A DNA stretch of 64,000 nucleotides from Flavobacterium sp. SM15 (lineage in GTDB: Bacteria > Bacteroidota > Bacteroidia > Flavobacteriales > Flavobacteriaceae). This document shows, piece by piece, positions 27,336 through 35,293 of the stretch. The position numbers were made by a program, and so were the translations under genes. The notes below the pieces were generated by a model. The model did no database searches and was not told the DNA's origin. It saw only the letters and a list, made by a program, of their open reading frames with translations. The first letter of the stretch is position 1, and the number at the start of each line of letters is the position of its first letter. Location of the stretch: NCBI RefSeq assembly GCF_022012335.1, contig NZ_JAKLTO010000004.1, positions 248,001 to 312,000 on the forward strand, given 5' to 3'.

Positions 27336-28223
27336 TTATTTAAAGTTTTTTAAAGCAGGAGGAAGCGGTACAAATTCCGTTTCTCCGGGAACTTTTGGAA
27401 AGGTTTGGTTTTCCCAGTCTGCTTTGGCTTGTTCAATACGTTCTTTTCTAGAGGAAACGAAATTCCAGAAAATAAAGCGTTCTTCCGGAAAAGGTTCGCC
27501 ACCAAAAATATAAACCGTAGTGTTTTCAGCCATTTCGAATTCACAAAGTTTACTGTCTTTGGCAATCAGAATTTGCTTCGGCTCAAAAGTATTGGTTCCG
27601 TCGGTGATGCTTCCTTCTAAAATGTATAAAGCACTTTCGCCAAATAAATCGTCCCCAATTTTTACCTTTTGTCTTTGTTTTGATTTAATCTCTAAAAAAT
27701 ACAACGGACTGTAAACCGGAACCGGAGATTTTCTGCCAAACGCTTCGCCGGCAATTAGTTTTATCGAAACACCGTCTTGTTGCCAATGAGGTAAATCGTC
27801 TTTTTCAACATGAGTGAAAGTAGGTTCCATTTCTTCCAATTCCTTCGGAAGCGCTACCCAAATTTGTAATCCGTGTAAAAATTTATCTGAAGTTCGTAAA
27901 TATTCCGGTGTTCGTTCCGAATGCACAATTCCTTTTCCGGCGGTCATCCAATTTACGGCTCCGGGTTGGATTTCTATTTCTGTTCCTAAACTGTCACGGT
28001 GCATAATGCTTCCTTCAAACAAATAGGTTAGGGTGGAAAGCCCAATGTGTGGATGTGGCGGAACGTCTAAATTCTGATAATCTTTTAAACAAGCGGGCCC
28101 CATGTGGTCAATAAAAGCAAAGGGGCCAACGGTTCTTTTTTCACGAAAAGGAAGCAATCGTCCGACCATAAAATTACCGATGTCGGCGGAACGTTCTTCT
28201 ATAATTAATTGTACGTTTGACAT
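27336..28223 (-). CDS. Pirin family protein (first copy)
   Basis: A 295-residue bicupin of the pirin family. The metal-binding histidines are in the N-terminal cupin (DVPPHPHIGLSTLTYLFEGSIMHRDS). The family motif VNWMTAGKGIVHSERTPE follows. The C-terminal cupin has no clear metal ligands, as is usual. Bacterial pirins include quercetinases and proteins of unknown function, so the substrate cannot be named. The gene is 3 bases downstream of the isochorismatase-family hydrolase. A second pirin lies at 29710, clearly diverged rather than a recent duplicate. Confidence 0.9.
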   Translation of the reverse strand: MSNVQLIIEERSADIGNFMVGRLLPFREKRTVGPFAFIDHMGPACLKDYQNLDVPPHPHIGLSTLTYLFEGSIMHRDSLGTEIEIQPGAVNWMTAGKGIVHSERTPEYLRTSDKFLHGLQIWVALPKELEEMEPTFTHVEKDDLPHWQQDGVSIKLIAGEAFGRKSPVPVYSPLYFLEIKSKQRQKVKIGDDLFGESALYILEGSITDGTNTFEPKQILIAKDSKLCEFEMAENTTVYIFGGEPFPEERFIFWNFVSSRKERIEQAKADWENQTFPKVPGETEFVPLPPALKNFK

Positions 28224-28226
28224 AGT

Positions 28227-28841
28227 TTAGTGTATTTTTCCATCTTTAAATAAAACCTGAAAAAAGCCCGGTACCGTTTCTTCACGATTCCAATCACGTT
28301 GTAATTCACAAAGCAATTGATTTACGGAAATGAGTTGGCTTCCGGCTTGTTCCATTCTTCGTAAAGCAATTTCATGAGCTGCCGATGAAGTTCCTCCAAC
28401 AGCATCTACCACAGGGAAAACTTCAAAACCTTCTTTTAAGGCATCTAAAGCTGGGAAGGTTAAACAGGCTTCTGTCCAGAGCGCGGCCATGATTAGTTTT
28501 TTTCTTCCGGTGGCTTTAACAGCCTCAAGAAACTCTTTGTCTTCCCAAGCGTTAATACTTGTTCGGTCGTAGGAAGCATCGTCTTTTAAAACTTCTTTCA
28601 AAGGAGTAATTGTGTCTTGATTCCTTCCCGTTTGAACATTTACCGTTGATAGAACCACGGGAATGTTATAAATCTTTGCCGTTTTAGCCAAACGGACAAT
28701 TTGTTCCACTAAAAGCGTCTGATCCATTGATTTAATGGAAGAAACCTGAACCGGCTGATAGTCAATAATAATAAGCGCTGAATTCTCAGGGCTTAACAAA
28801 TGATCTGCTTTGGGGTCGCGAATAGATGTTGTACTGCTCAT
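28227..28841 (-). CDS. Isochorismatase-family cysteine hydrolase (YcaC type)
   Basis: A 204-residue hydrolase of the isochorismatase-like superfamily. The catalytic Asp is in ALIIIDYQPVQ (about residue 27), a Lys in TGRKKLIMAALWTEACLTFPALDAL and the nucleophilic Cys in TEACLTF (about residue 147). The wording is closest to the YcaC group, whose natural substrate is uncertain. No siderophore or phenazine genes are nearby, so a true isochorismatase role is unlikely. It is the first gene of a likely operon with pirin and OsmC. Confidence 0.88.
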   Translation of the reverse strand: MSSTTSIRDPKADHLLSPENSALIIIDYQPVQVSSIKSMDQTLLVEQIVRLAKTAKIYNIPVVLSTVNVQTGRNQDTITPLKEVLKDDASYDRTSINAWEDKEFLEAVKATGRKKLIMAALWTEACLTFPALDALKEGFEVFPVVDAVGGTSSAAHEIALRRMEQAGSQLISVNQLLCELQRDWNREETVPGFFQVLFKDGKIH

Positions 28842-28897
28842 GTTATGAAATTTTCAAGATTGTAATCGGATAAAGCCTTTAACTGAATATTTTGATG

Positions 28898-29200
28898 CTA
28901 TGAGAATTTTAATTTGTTCAGCATTTCATCGGTAATTACATCAGTATAAATCCCGTAAGCGTTAATCATAATACCTTTCAGTTTATATTTTTCTGAAGAA
29001 ATTGCATATAAAATGGAGGAATCGTCGGGCGTGGAATCATCTTCAAAACGAAAAGCTTTATCGATTTCAAATTCGTTGTGAAAGATTTTATACTGATTTC
29101 CTCTGCATTCCAAACAGTTTTCTTTCAGGTTAAAATTTTCTACGTAACCTTGTTCTTTTAAGCCGTTTATCGCTTCGATTAAATTGTCGTAATTCTCCAT
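28898..29200 (-). CDS. Small conserved Bacteroidota protein, unknown function
   Basis: A 100-residue acidic protein beginning MENYDNLIEAINGLKEQGY. Two cysteines (ENCLECRGNQ) and the segment FEIDKAFRFEDDSTPDDSSILYAISS are its main features, with an end ITDEMLNKLKFS. Similar short proteins are common in Bacteroidota and are sometimes labelled phosphoribosylpyrophosphate synthetase; no PRPP-binding or kinase motif is present, so I do not adopt that label. It may form a transcript with its neighbours. Confidence 0.7.
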   Translation of the reverse strand: MENYDNLIEAINGLKEQGYVENFNLKENCLECRGNQYKIFHNEFEIDKAFRFEDDSTPDDSSILYAISSEKYKLKGIMINAYGIYTDVITDEMLNKLKFS

Positions 29201-29241
29201 ATGGTTTTGTATTGATTATAATAGCCTTTTAAAGTTACGAC

Positions 29242-29556
29242 TTATTCCTCAAATCCTTTAAAATCAGGATCAACAATTCGTTTCCATTCCGGATGTCTTT
29301 TGATGTAAGCAAACACCAAAGGACAAAGCGGAACAAGTTTGTAATTGTTTTGTTCGATATAATCCAACGTTTTCTCAATTACTGCTGTTGCTGCGCCTTT
29401 TCCTTCTAATTCCGGCTCAACTTCTGTATGAATTAAAGTGATTTTACCTGGACGTTCTTTATAGTCAATAAACGCTTTATAGCCATCAACAATAATTTCA
29501 AAACGATGGGTTTCTTCGTTTTTATTTAGTGGAATGTTTTCGAATTCTGGTTTCAT
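29242..29556 (-). CDS. GNAT-like N-acetyltransferase (YjdJ type)
   Basis: A 104-residue short acetyltransferase-like protein of the PF14542/YjdJ group, which binds acetyl-CoA. Motif A is visible in EPELEGKGAATAVIEKTLDYIE, preceded by the beta strand RPGKITLIHTEV and followed by LVPLCPLVFAYIKRHPEW, a typical C-terminal segment. The acceptor is unknown. The region immediately upstream (29577-29685) carries the inverted-repeat element listed separately. Confidence 0.88.
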   Translation of the reverse strand: MKPEFENIPLNKNEETHRFEIIVDGYKAFIDYKERPGKITLIHTEVEPELEGKGAATAVIEKTLDYIEQNNYKLVPLCPLVFAYIKRHPEWKRIVDPDFKGFEE

Positions 29557-29576
29557 ATTTTTATGATTAAAGATTA

Positions 29577-29685
29577 TTATTTAACCATATAAGTCATATA
29601 AGTGTTGTCATACTGAAACTTATATAACTTATATGTTTATTTAGAATTTAGAAATCCTCATAACTGACCTTATATGGTTAAATAA
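29577..29685. repeat. Inverted-repeat element with 17-bp arms
   Basis: Left arm TTATTTAACCATATAAG at 29577-29593; right arm is its exact reverse complement at 29669-29685. Between them are smaller inverted pieces (CATATAAGT near 29596 and ACTTATATG near 29627) and TTTAGAATTTAGAA. The whole could fold as a cruciform or RNA hairpin of about 109 bases. No coding capacity. It may be a small non-autonomous repeat or a strong structural terminator. Confidence 0.6.
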
Positions 29686-29709
29686 AATCAGAATTTAGAA
29701 TTTCACGCT

Positions 29710-30588
29710 TTAGTCTTCAAGATGACCAAATTTTCCATTGTTAAAATCTTCAATTGCCTGAATAATTTCTTCTCTGGTATTCATTACAAATGGTCCGTGA
29801 GGGAAAATTGGTTCATTGATCGGTTCACCACTCAAAACTAAAACGATTGTATCTTCAAGAGCTTCAATGGTGAAATTTTCTCCTTCATTTTCAAATAATA
29901 CAAAATGATCGGTTGAAACATTTTCTTTGTCATTCACTTTGATACTTCCTTCAATAACCAATAAAGCAGTATTGTAACTTGCCGGAAATGAAAACTCTGC
30001 TTTTCCTCCTTTATTAAGTTTGGCGTTTTGCATATTAACCGGTGTGAAAGTGAAAGCGGGACCTTTTACATCTTTATAATTTCCTGCGATAACTTCGATA
30101 AAACCTGCATTATCAGGAAGTTCATAGCGCCCCATTTCATCATTGGAAATAGCCTGATATTTTGGTTGGCTCATTTTATCTTTTGCCGGAAGATTTACCC
30201 AAAGCTGAACCATTTGAAACTCACCGCCGGTTTTACTGAATTCTTCTTCATGGTATTCTTTATGCAAAACACCGGAAGCTGCGGTCATCCATTGTACATC
30301 TCCCTGACCAATAATTCCACCGCCACCAGCACTGTCGTGATGCGCTACTTTTCCTTTGTATGCAATGGTTACGGTTTCAAAACCTCTGTGCGGATGCACT
30401 CCAACACCTTTAGGAATTTCAGAAGGAGGGAAGTTGTATTTTGAATTATAATCCAGCATGATAAAAGGACTCATACGTTCCATATCCAAACGATAACCAC
30501 TTGGGATGAAATTATGTACTCTAAAGCCGTCGCCTACGAAATGTGGCGCTCTTGGTTCGGCTACTAATTCGATATTTTTTGTTGCCAT
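29710..30588 (-). CDS. Pirin family protein (second copy)
   Basis: A 292-residue bicupin pirin. The metal site is GVHPHRGFETVTIAYKGKVAHHDS, followed by VQWMTAASGVLHKEYHEEEF. It differs from the 27336 copy throughout, including an N-terminus with RAPHFVGDGFRVHNFIPSGYR, so it belongs to another pirin subgroup. Function is not predictable; some bacterial pirins oxidise flavonols, others modulate metabolic enzymes. It has its own promoter element at 30614 and is separated from the neighbouring genes by the inverted repeat on one side and a terminator on the other. Confidence 0.9.
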   Translation of the reverse strand: MATKNIELVAEPRAPHFVGDGFRVHNFIPSGYRLDMERMSPFIMLDYNSKYNFPPSEIPKGVGVHPHRGFETVTIAYKGKVAHHDSAGGGGIIGQGDVQWMTAASGVLHKEYHEEEFSKTGGEFQMVQLWVNLPAKDKMSQPKYQAISNDEMGRYELPDNAGFIEVIAGNYKDVKGPAFTFTPVNMQNAKLNKGGKAEFSFPASYNTALLVIEGSIKVNDKENVSTDHFVLFENEGENFTIEALEDTIVLVLSGEPINEPIFPHGPFVMNTREEIIQAIEDFNNGKFGHLED

Positions 30589-30613
30589 TGTGTTATTTTT
30601 TTAAATTGATACA

Positions 30614-30621
30614 CAAAGTTA
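30614..30621 (-). promoter_or_regulatory. Promoter -7 element for the second pirin
   Basis: Minus-strand TAACTTTG, a perfect TAnnTTTG match 25 bases before the ATG. Confidence 0.65.
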
Positions 30622-30667
30622 CGTCATCAAAAGAAGGAAAACACTTAATTTAGATTAAGAAGTACAA

Positions 30668-30693
30668 ACAAAAAAGGAGCTTTTAACAGCTCC
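30668..30693 (-). terminator. Terminator of the aromatic catabolic operon
   Basis: On the minus strand, stem GGAGC / GCTCC around TGTTAAAA, followed by TTTTTTTG. It ends the eleven-gene operon just after the maleate isomerase. Confidence 0.8.
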
Positions 30694-30699
30694 CTTCGT

Positions 30700-31449
30700 T
30701 TAATATTTTCCGCTTAATAATTCACCGCCTATTGGTGCTTTGGCTTCAATGCCTAATTTTTTCATCATTTCATAAGTAGTACAAACCGCTGCAGAAGTCA
30801 CCGGAATACCAACTTCTTTCTGAATTAAATCGATGGCTTCCAAAGATGGCATTTGTACGCAGGCAGAAGCTACCAAAACATCAACACCGGTTAAATCCAA
30901 TCGTTTGTATATCTCAAGTAAATTCATTGGGTCTTGAGCTGCGACTTCCAAGTTATCAGGAATTTCCAAAGCAATGGAATCAACTACTTCAAATCCCTGA
31001 TGTTCAATATAATCAACAACTAAATCAGTTAACGGGCGCATATACGGTGTAATGACAGCAACTTTTTTCGCTCCCAAAACTTTCAATCCGTTGATTAATG
31101 CTCCGGCAGAAGTTACAATAGGAGTAGGGAAGTCATTTTTAATGGTTTCCTGATGTAAGTTCACTTCAGAAACGCAATGATAACCGCGTCCCATGCTCAT
31201 GATAGCTACCAAACAAGCATAACCCATAACGTCTACGTGCGCATCGGATAATTCTGTGGCGCATTTCAAGCTCATGGCATCCATAGCTTCCAATTCTTCT
31301 TTGGTTACCTTTTTCATTCTCATACGGCTGGAATGGAAGGTAAAACGCTCCGGTAAAATAGTTTCACGCGAACGGAAAACAGCCGGAATTTCGGTTTCCA
31401 TAGTTACGTTAGAAGAAGGGACAATCTGGCCAATTCTGTATTTTTTCAT
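30700..31449 (-). CDS. maiA: Maleate cis-trans isomerase
   Basis: Converts maleate to fumarate, feeding the TCA cycle. The 249-residue protein belongs to the Asp/Glu racemase superfamily, and its opening YRIGQIVPSSNVTMETEIPA plus RFTFHSSRMRMKKVTKEEL strongly resembles NicE/MaiA maleate isomerases. Both catalytic cysteines are visible: GYACLVAIMSMG (about residue 76) and ASACVQMPS (about residue 193). The start at 31449 (KKYRIGQ) matches the family better than the ATG five codons upstream, which would overlap the methyltransferase gene. Last gene of the operon; it implies that maleate is the endpoint of ring cleavage here. Confidence 0.9.
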   Translation of the reverse strand: MKKYRIGQIVPSSNVTMETEIPAVFRSRETILPERFTFHSSRMRMKKVTKEELEAMDAMSLKCATELSDAHVDVMGYACLVAIMSMGRGYHCVSEVNLHQETIKNDFPTPIVTSAGALINGLKVLGAKKVAVITPYMRPLTDLVVDYIEHQGFEVVDSIALEIPDNLEVAAQDPMNLLEIYKRLDLTGVDVLVASACVQMPSLEAIDLIQKEVGIPVTSAAVCTTYEMMKKLGIEAKAPIGGELLSGKY

Positions 31450-31450
31450 T

Positions 31451-32080
31451 TTATTTTTTTGCAATTAATATTAAATCTGTTGTGTCTGATCCGTCTTGTT
31501 CGGGAAATTTTTTTCGCTCCAAAGCTATTATTTTAAAACCGCTTTTAATTAAGGCTTTGTATAAATAATCCTCCTGATGGTAATGCATGAAAATTTCATC
31601 GCCTGTACTTCCTTTTTTGAATCCCGATTTGCTGTAATCGTCTTCCATGGTGCTTAAATACAAAACACCTTCCGGGTTAAGACAAACTGCCGCGTCTTTT
31701 ATCAGTTGGATTGCTTCTTCTTTGGAGAGATATGGCAATCCGAAGCCGCACATGATTCCGTCAAAAAGCCTGTTCAATTTTAAGAAATCCCGACAGTCCA
31801 GCAATTGAAAATCAGCGGAAGGATTATTCTTTTGCGCCAATTCAATCATGTTGGGTGCCAAATCAGTACCTAAAATCTGAAAATCAGCGCGTTTCTGTAA
31901 AAGATATTTTGTGATGTTTCCCGGACCGCAAGCCAGCTCTAAAACAGTAGCATTTTTTTTGTCTATTGTGTCGCAAAACAAGTCAAAAGTATCATTGTAC
32001 AAATCAAAATCCATGAAACGATCTTGGTATAGATTTGCATTTTTATTAAAAACTTCGACTGCCTTTTGCGTTTTGTCCAC
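31451..32080 (-). CDS. Class I SAM-dependent methyltransferase
   Basis: A 209-residue Rossmann-fold methyltransferase. The SAM-binding motif I is VLELACGPGNITKYLL (about residue 46), motif II ILGTDLAPNMIELAQ, and motif III GIMCGFGLPYLSKEEAIQL. A late tail KSGFKIIALERKKFPEQDGSDTTDLILIAKK completes the domain. The substrate is unknown. It is embedded between FAH hydrolase and maleate isomerase with gaps of 8 and 1 bases, so it is part of the catabolic operon, though no methylation step is obvious in the pathway. Confidence 0.85.
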   Translation of the reverse strand: MDKTQKAVEVFNKNANLYQDRFMDFDLYNDTFDLFCDTIDKKNATVLELACGPGNITKYLLQKRADFQILGTDLAPNMIELAQKNNPSADFQLLDCRDFLKLNRLFDGIMCGFGLPYLSKEEAIQLIKDAAVCLNPEGVLYLSTMEDDYSKSGFKKGSTGDEIFMHYHQEDYLYKALIKSGFKIIALERKKFPEQDGSDTTDLILIAKK

Positions 32081-32088
32081 CTTGAGAA

Positions 32089-33000
32089 TTATTTAATTTC
32101 TTTTACGGTATTTGTAATAGTTCCGATGCCTTCTACAGTAGCTTCAACAACGTCACCGTCCCACATCCATTCCTGAGGGTTTCTTCCTGCACCAACTCCA
32201 GCCGGCGTTCCTGTTGCAATAATGTCTCCGGATTCTAATGTGAAAACAGTACTTAAATCTTCAATTAAATCGTTGATGTTGAACAAAAGGAATTTTGTGT
32301 TTGAATTTTGTTTTTCAACACCGTTCAATTTTAAAGACAAGTTTAAATTGTGAGGATTTTCGATTTCATCCGCAGTCACTAAAACTGGTCCCATTGGTGC
32401 AAACGTATCTTGTCCTTTAGAAACGATCCATTGACCTTCACGACGACAATCACGAGCCGAAATATCATTAATAACCGTATAACCGAAAACGTGGTTTAAC
32501 GCTTCGTCTTTTGGTATGTATTTTCCGCCTTTACCTATAACAACCGCTAATTCCACTTCCCAGTCCAATTGTTGCGTTAATTTAGGATTTAGCAAAATAT
32601 TCGTGTTTGTAGCTGTAACCGACGTTGGTGGTTTGGAGAAAATGATTGGTTTTTGAGGCAATTTTCCCGTTGTATCCAAAGTTCTTGCGCTTTCCGCAAC
32701 GTGTTCTGTATAATTTAAACCGATTCCGATGATGTTTTTTCTTGGTTTCGGAATAGGAGCAAGGAAAGTCACATTCGACAAAGGATACGAACAATTACTT
32801 AATTCTTCTGAAGTTAAACTGTTGATGATTCCCTGAATGCGTGTTACTTCTATTAATCCCATATCAATTAAATCCAACATGGTTTTAGGAAGGGACTCTT
32901 TTTTGATTTGTGCCACATCTTCTAAATCAATCATGTGGTTATCTTGTACAACACCCAATCTTGGTGCTGTGTGGTTTATTTGATACGTTGCTAATTTCAT
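32089..33000 (-). CDS. Fumarylacetoacetate hydrolase family enzyme (probable maleyl- or maleamylpyruvate hydrolase)
   Basis: A 303-residue FAH-fold metalloenzyme that cleaves C-C bonds of 2,4-dioxo acids. Metal ligands lie in DWEVELAVVIGKGG (Glu-x-Glu) and the Asp in INDISARDCRREGQW; GIGLNYTEHVAES and SGDIIATGTPAGVGAGRNP are family signatures. In gentisate pathways such enzymes hydrolyse maleylpyruvate or fumarylpyruvate. Because a maleate isomerase follows, direct hydrolysis to pyruvate plus a maleyl product is likely. Its ATG overlaps the stop of the upstream protease gene by one base (TAATG), so the two are translationally coupled. Confidence 0.88.
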   Translation of the reverse strand: MKLATYQINHTAPRLGVVQDNHMIDLEDVAQIKKESLPKTMLDLIDMGLIEVTRIQGIINSLTSEELSNCSYPLSNVTFLAPIPKPRKNIIGIGLNYTEHVAESARTLDTTGKLPQKPIIFSKPPTSVTATNTNILLNPKLTQQLDWEVELAVVIGKGGKYIPKDEALNHVFGYTVINDISARDCRREGQWIVSKGQDTFAPMGPVLVTADEIENPHNLNLSLKLNGVEKQNSNTKFLLFNINDLIEDLSTVFTLESGDIIATGTPAGVGAGRNPQEWMWDGDVVEATVEGIGTITNTVKEIK

Positions 33001-34184
33001 TAATTCTCTATTTTAATAAGGACGGTTTTATTTTCTTTTGTTTTTATTTCCATTTCATAGGAAGGATTTTCTTTTCTGAAGTTTTTCAACTTTAATATAT
33101 CACAAAGATCAAGTTCGCTTAGCGTGTAATTCCCCATGCGCACAATCTCATCACCATAATTCAATTGATTCCGGTAGGAGGAACTCCAGACAAAACCAAC
33201 CGATAATTTGTTGTTCATGAAAGTTGCTGCATAAACGGGTACTTTTTCAGAAAGTGTAATGTTAGGGTTAGATTCAAAATAAAATTTTTTGTTTTTGAAA
33301 TCTAAGGTTATGTCTCCGTGTTTTAACAAATCAAAGCCGATTCTTGAATTGTTGTCTTCAGTAGTTGTAGTTATAACGTTTGAAAAAACAGTTTCATTTA
33401 CTTTAAAATAATTTGTCTGAAGCAGGAATTGTTCTTTTTCAGTTGATGCTCCAAACAATCCGACACTGCCGCTTCCGGAAGAACTGGACAATTCTTTAAA
33501 GAACTTTTCTTTAGCAATTAGTTTGTAAACTCGTTTTGAGATTTCATAAAAACCGTCCATTCCGGTGTCAATCATCAAATGTTCGGAACCTTTATTACCT
33601 GAATCGTTTAAAAAACTTATCGGAATATAGGGCGATTGTTGCTCTCCAATCAATGATAATTTTGAAGCAGGTGTTTTTATATTTAGGTTCTTAATTTTAT
33701 CGGTAACCCATATTTTACGTTCTTTTAAACTGATTTTTAAGATGGAATTTTTAAAAAAATTGCTTCCGATCAAGCCGTCAATCTTATAACATTTTAATAA
33801 CGGATGATTGTCCAAATCAGAAATCAAGACAACGTTATCCTGAAAATCCAGCGTTCCTAATTTTATTGACTCCAAAGCGCCCATTTCTAAAGTGCTTTTA
33901 TTGTTATTGGCATCTGTAGTTACTATGCTTGTTTTGTTTTGAAGATTAATATCATCTGCCACTCGTTTGGAAATCAGATTCGGAGCACCAGTATCTAACA
34001 TAAAATAATAAACTTTATTGTTAATAGTAACTGGTATCTTTATTTTCTCATTTACCAATTCGAAATCGATTACCTCATAGTAATTGGACTGCGCTATTTT
34101 ACCACTGTTTATTTTTAACTTTTGACCGTAACCAATAACAGTGAGCAAGCAAAGCACAACCAAAAAGTGAAGTCTGGCTTTCAT
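33000..34184 (-). CDS. Secreted pepsin/retropepsin-like aspartyl protease with C-terminal PDZ-like domain
   Basis: A 394-residue exported protein. The signal peptide MKARLHFLVVLCLLTVIGYGQ sets the start at 34184, just outside the dioxygenase stop codon. Two aspartyl-protease lobes follow: VYYFMLDTGAPNLIS (about residue 58) and EHLMIDTGMDGFYEIS, each with the catalytic DTG. Residues 320-394 look PDZ-like (LSVGFVWSSSYRNQLNYGDEIVRMGNYTLSEL). Such proteases occur widely in Bacteroidota, but inside a catabolic operon this is odd. It is coupled to the FAH gene by a one-base overlap, so it is really co-expressed. Role unknown. Confidence 0.85.
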   Translation of the reverse strand: MKARLHFLVVLCLLTVIGYGQKLKINSGKIAQSNYYEVIDFELVNEKIKIPVTINNKVYYFMLDTGAPNLISKRVADDINLQNKTSIVTTDANNNKSTLEMGALESIKLGTLDFQDNVVLISDLDNHPLLKCYKIDGLIGSNFFKNSILKISLKERKIWVTDKIKNLNIKTPASKLSLIGEQQSPYIPISFLNDSGNKGSEHLMIDTGMDGFYEISKRVYKLIAKEKFFKELSSSSGSGSVGLFGASTEKEQFLLQTNYFKVNETVFSNVITTTTEDNNSRIGFDLLKHGDITLDFKNKKFYFESNPNITLSEKVPVYAATFMNNKLSVGFVWSSSYRNQLNYGDEIVRMGNYTLSELDLCDILKLKNFRKENPSYEMEIKTKENKTVLIKIEN

Positions 34185-34185
34185 T

Positions 34186-35292
34186 TTAAACAGTTTGATT
34201 CCCATTATTCTCCGTATACACGCGTTCCTGATACAGCCCTAATCCTTCAATCACAGGCAAATCATTGAAAGAGAACAGACAAGCATCTTCGGTATCGGAA
34301 GCATTATGATGCTCGTGCCAAGCCCAAGACGGTACACAGAAAATATCTCTTTCTTTCCAGTCAAATCGTTTTCCGTCAATAATTGAATATCCGCTTCCTT
34401 TTGCGCATTGATACACAAACGATCCTGTATGTTTATGTGCTTTCCCTTTAAAACCAGCTGGTAATAGTTGCATGGAAGCACCCATAGTCTGCATTACATG
34501 ACCACCCGTTAAAGGGTTGGAATACTGCATGATAATCCCATCAAAAGGAGAACCTTCATTTACTTTTGCAGCTTCTAATAAGGCCGGATATACTTGCTTC
34601 CATGAATATTTGAATAATGGGGAATAGGGTTTATCCCATACTTTATCAGCCGGAATGATTCCAGCACCACCATAGGATGACGGTAAATAATTAACAGGTG
34701 CCTGTAAAGGTTGTTTTCCGTCAAAAACCGCATAATCATTGGCTTCTAAAGCATTTACTAGCGGAATATCCAAACCATCCTGCCAAACACAGGTTTTTCC
34801 GTCTTGGGCAACACCATGCTCATGCCATGCAGAATTTGGTGTGATTACGAAATCGTTTACTTCAAAAGTTACCTTGTTTCCGTCTACAACCGTATAACCG
34901 CCTTCACCTTCCATAATAAAACGTAGAGCAGAAGCCTTGTGACGGTGTGCTGATGTACTTTCTCCCGGACGAGTAACTTGAATTCCTGTATATAACCAGC
35001 CCACAGCCGCTGAAACATCTTTACGTTTATCGTTTACTAAATAAACTACACGACGTCCAGCTTGTTCAGGTGTAACCAATTCGGATGATTTTAAAACCAG
35101 TTCGCGTAAATCTTCATATTTCCAAAGCATTGGAATAGAAGAAGTTCTCGGTTCCCAAGGCTCGATATCGTTGGCAACCGTCCATAAAGCACCGGCTCCT
35201 AAACCTTCTAATTCTTTGTAATAGGCTTCAAGTTCCGGTGTGTCTTGTACTCGTGCGCGACCAATTACGTCATCGCTATATTTTTCTTCCAT
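34186..35292 (-). CDS. Gentisate 1,2-dioxygenase-like bicupin ring-cleavage dioxygenase
   Basis: A 368-residue Fe(II)-dependent bicupin that resembles gentisate 1,2-dioxygenases over its whole length. The N-terminal cupin holds the metal ligands HRHKASALRFIMEGEGG (His-x-His) and SAWHEHGVAQDG. The second cupin shows FKGKAHKHTGSFVYQCAKGSG and SWAWHEHHNAS. Typical openings are LEGLGAGALWTVANDIEPWEPR and WKYEDLRELVL. Start at 35292 (EEKYSDDVIG) is preferred over one at 35325 that overlaps the nitrilase gene. The natural substrate may be gentisate or 5-hydroxyanthranilate; both fit the fold. Confidence 0.9.
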   Translation of the reverse strand: MEEKYSDDVIGRARVQDTPELEAYYKELEGLGAGALWTVANDIEPWEPRTSSIPMLWKYEDLRELVLKSSELVTPEQAGRRVVYLVNDKRKDVSAAVGWLYTGIQVTRPGESTSAHRHKASALRFIMEGEGGYTVVDGNKVTFEVNDFVITPNSAWHEHGVAQDGKTCVWQDGLDIPLVNALEANDYAVFDGKQPLQAPVNYLPSSYGGAGIIPADKVWDKPYSPLFKYSWKQVYPALLEAAKVNEGSPFDGIIMQYSNPLTGGHVMQTMGASMQLLPAGFKGKAHKHTGSFVYQCAKGSGYSIIDGKRFDWKERDIFCVPSWAWHEHHNASDTEDACLFSFNDLPVIEGLGLYQERVYTENNGNQTV

Positions 35293-35293
35293 A

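Noticed and set aside
28898..29200. Phosphoribosylpyrophosphate synthetase label for the 100-residue protein
   Set aside because: No PRPP-binding or kinase motif; the protein is far too short.
30028..30444. 138-residue frame on the plus strand opposite the second pirin gene
   Set aside because: Antisense to a well-supported pirin, no family features, cysteine-rich random composition.
27336..30588. Recent duplication of pirin genes
   Set aside because: The two pirins differ throughout, so they are separate subfamilies.
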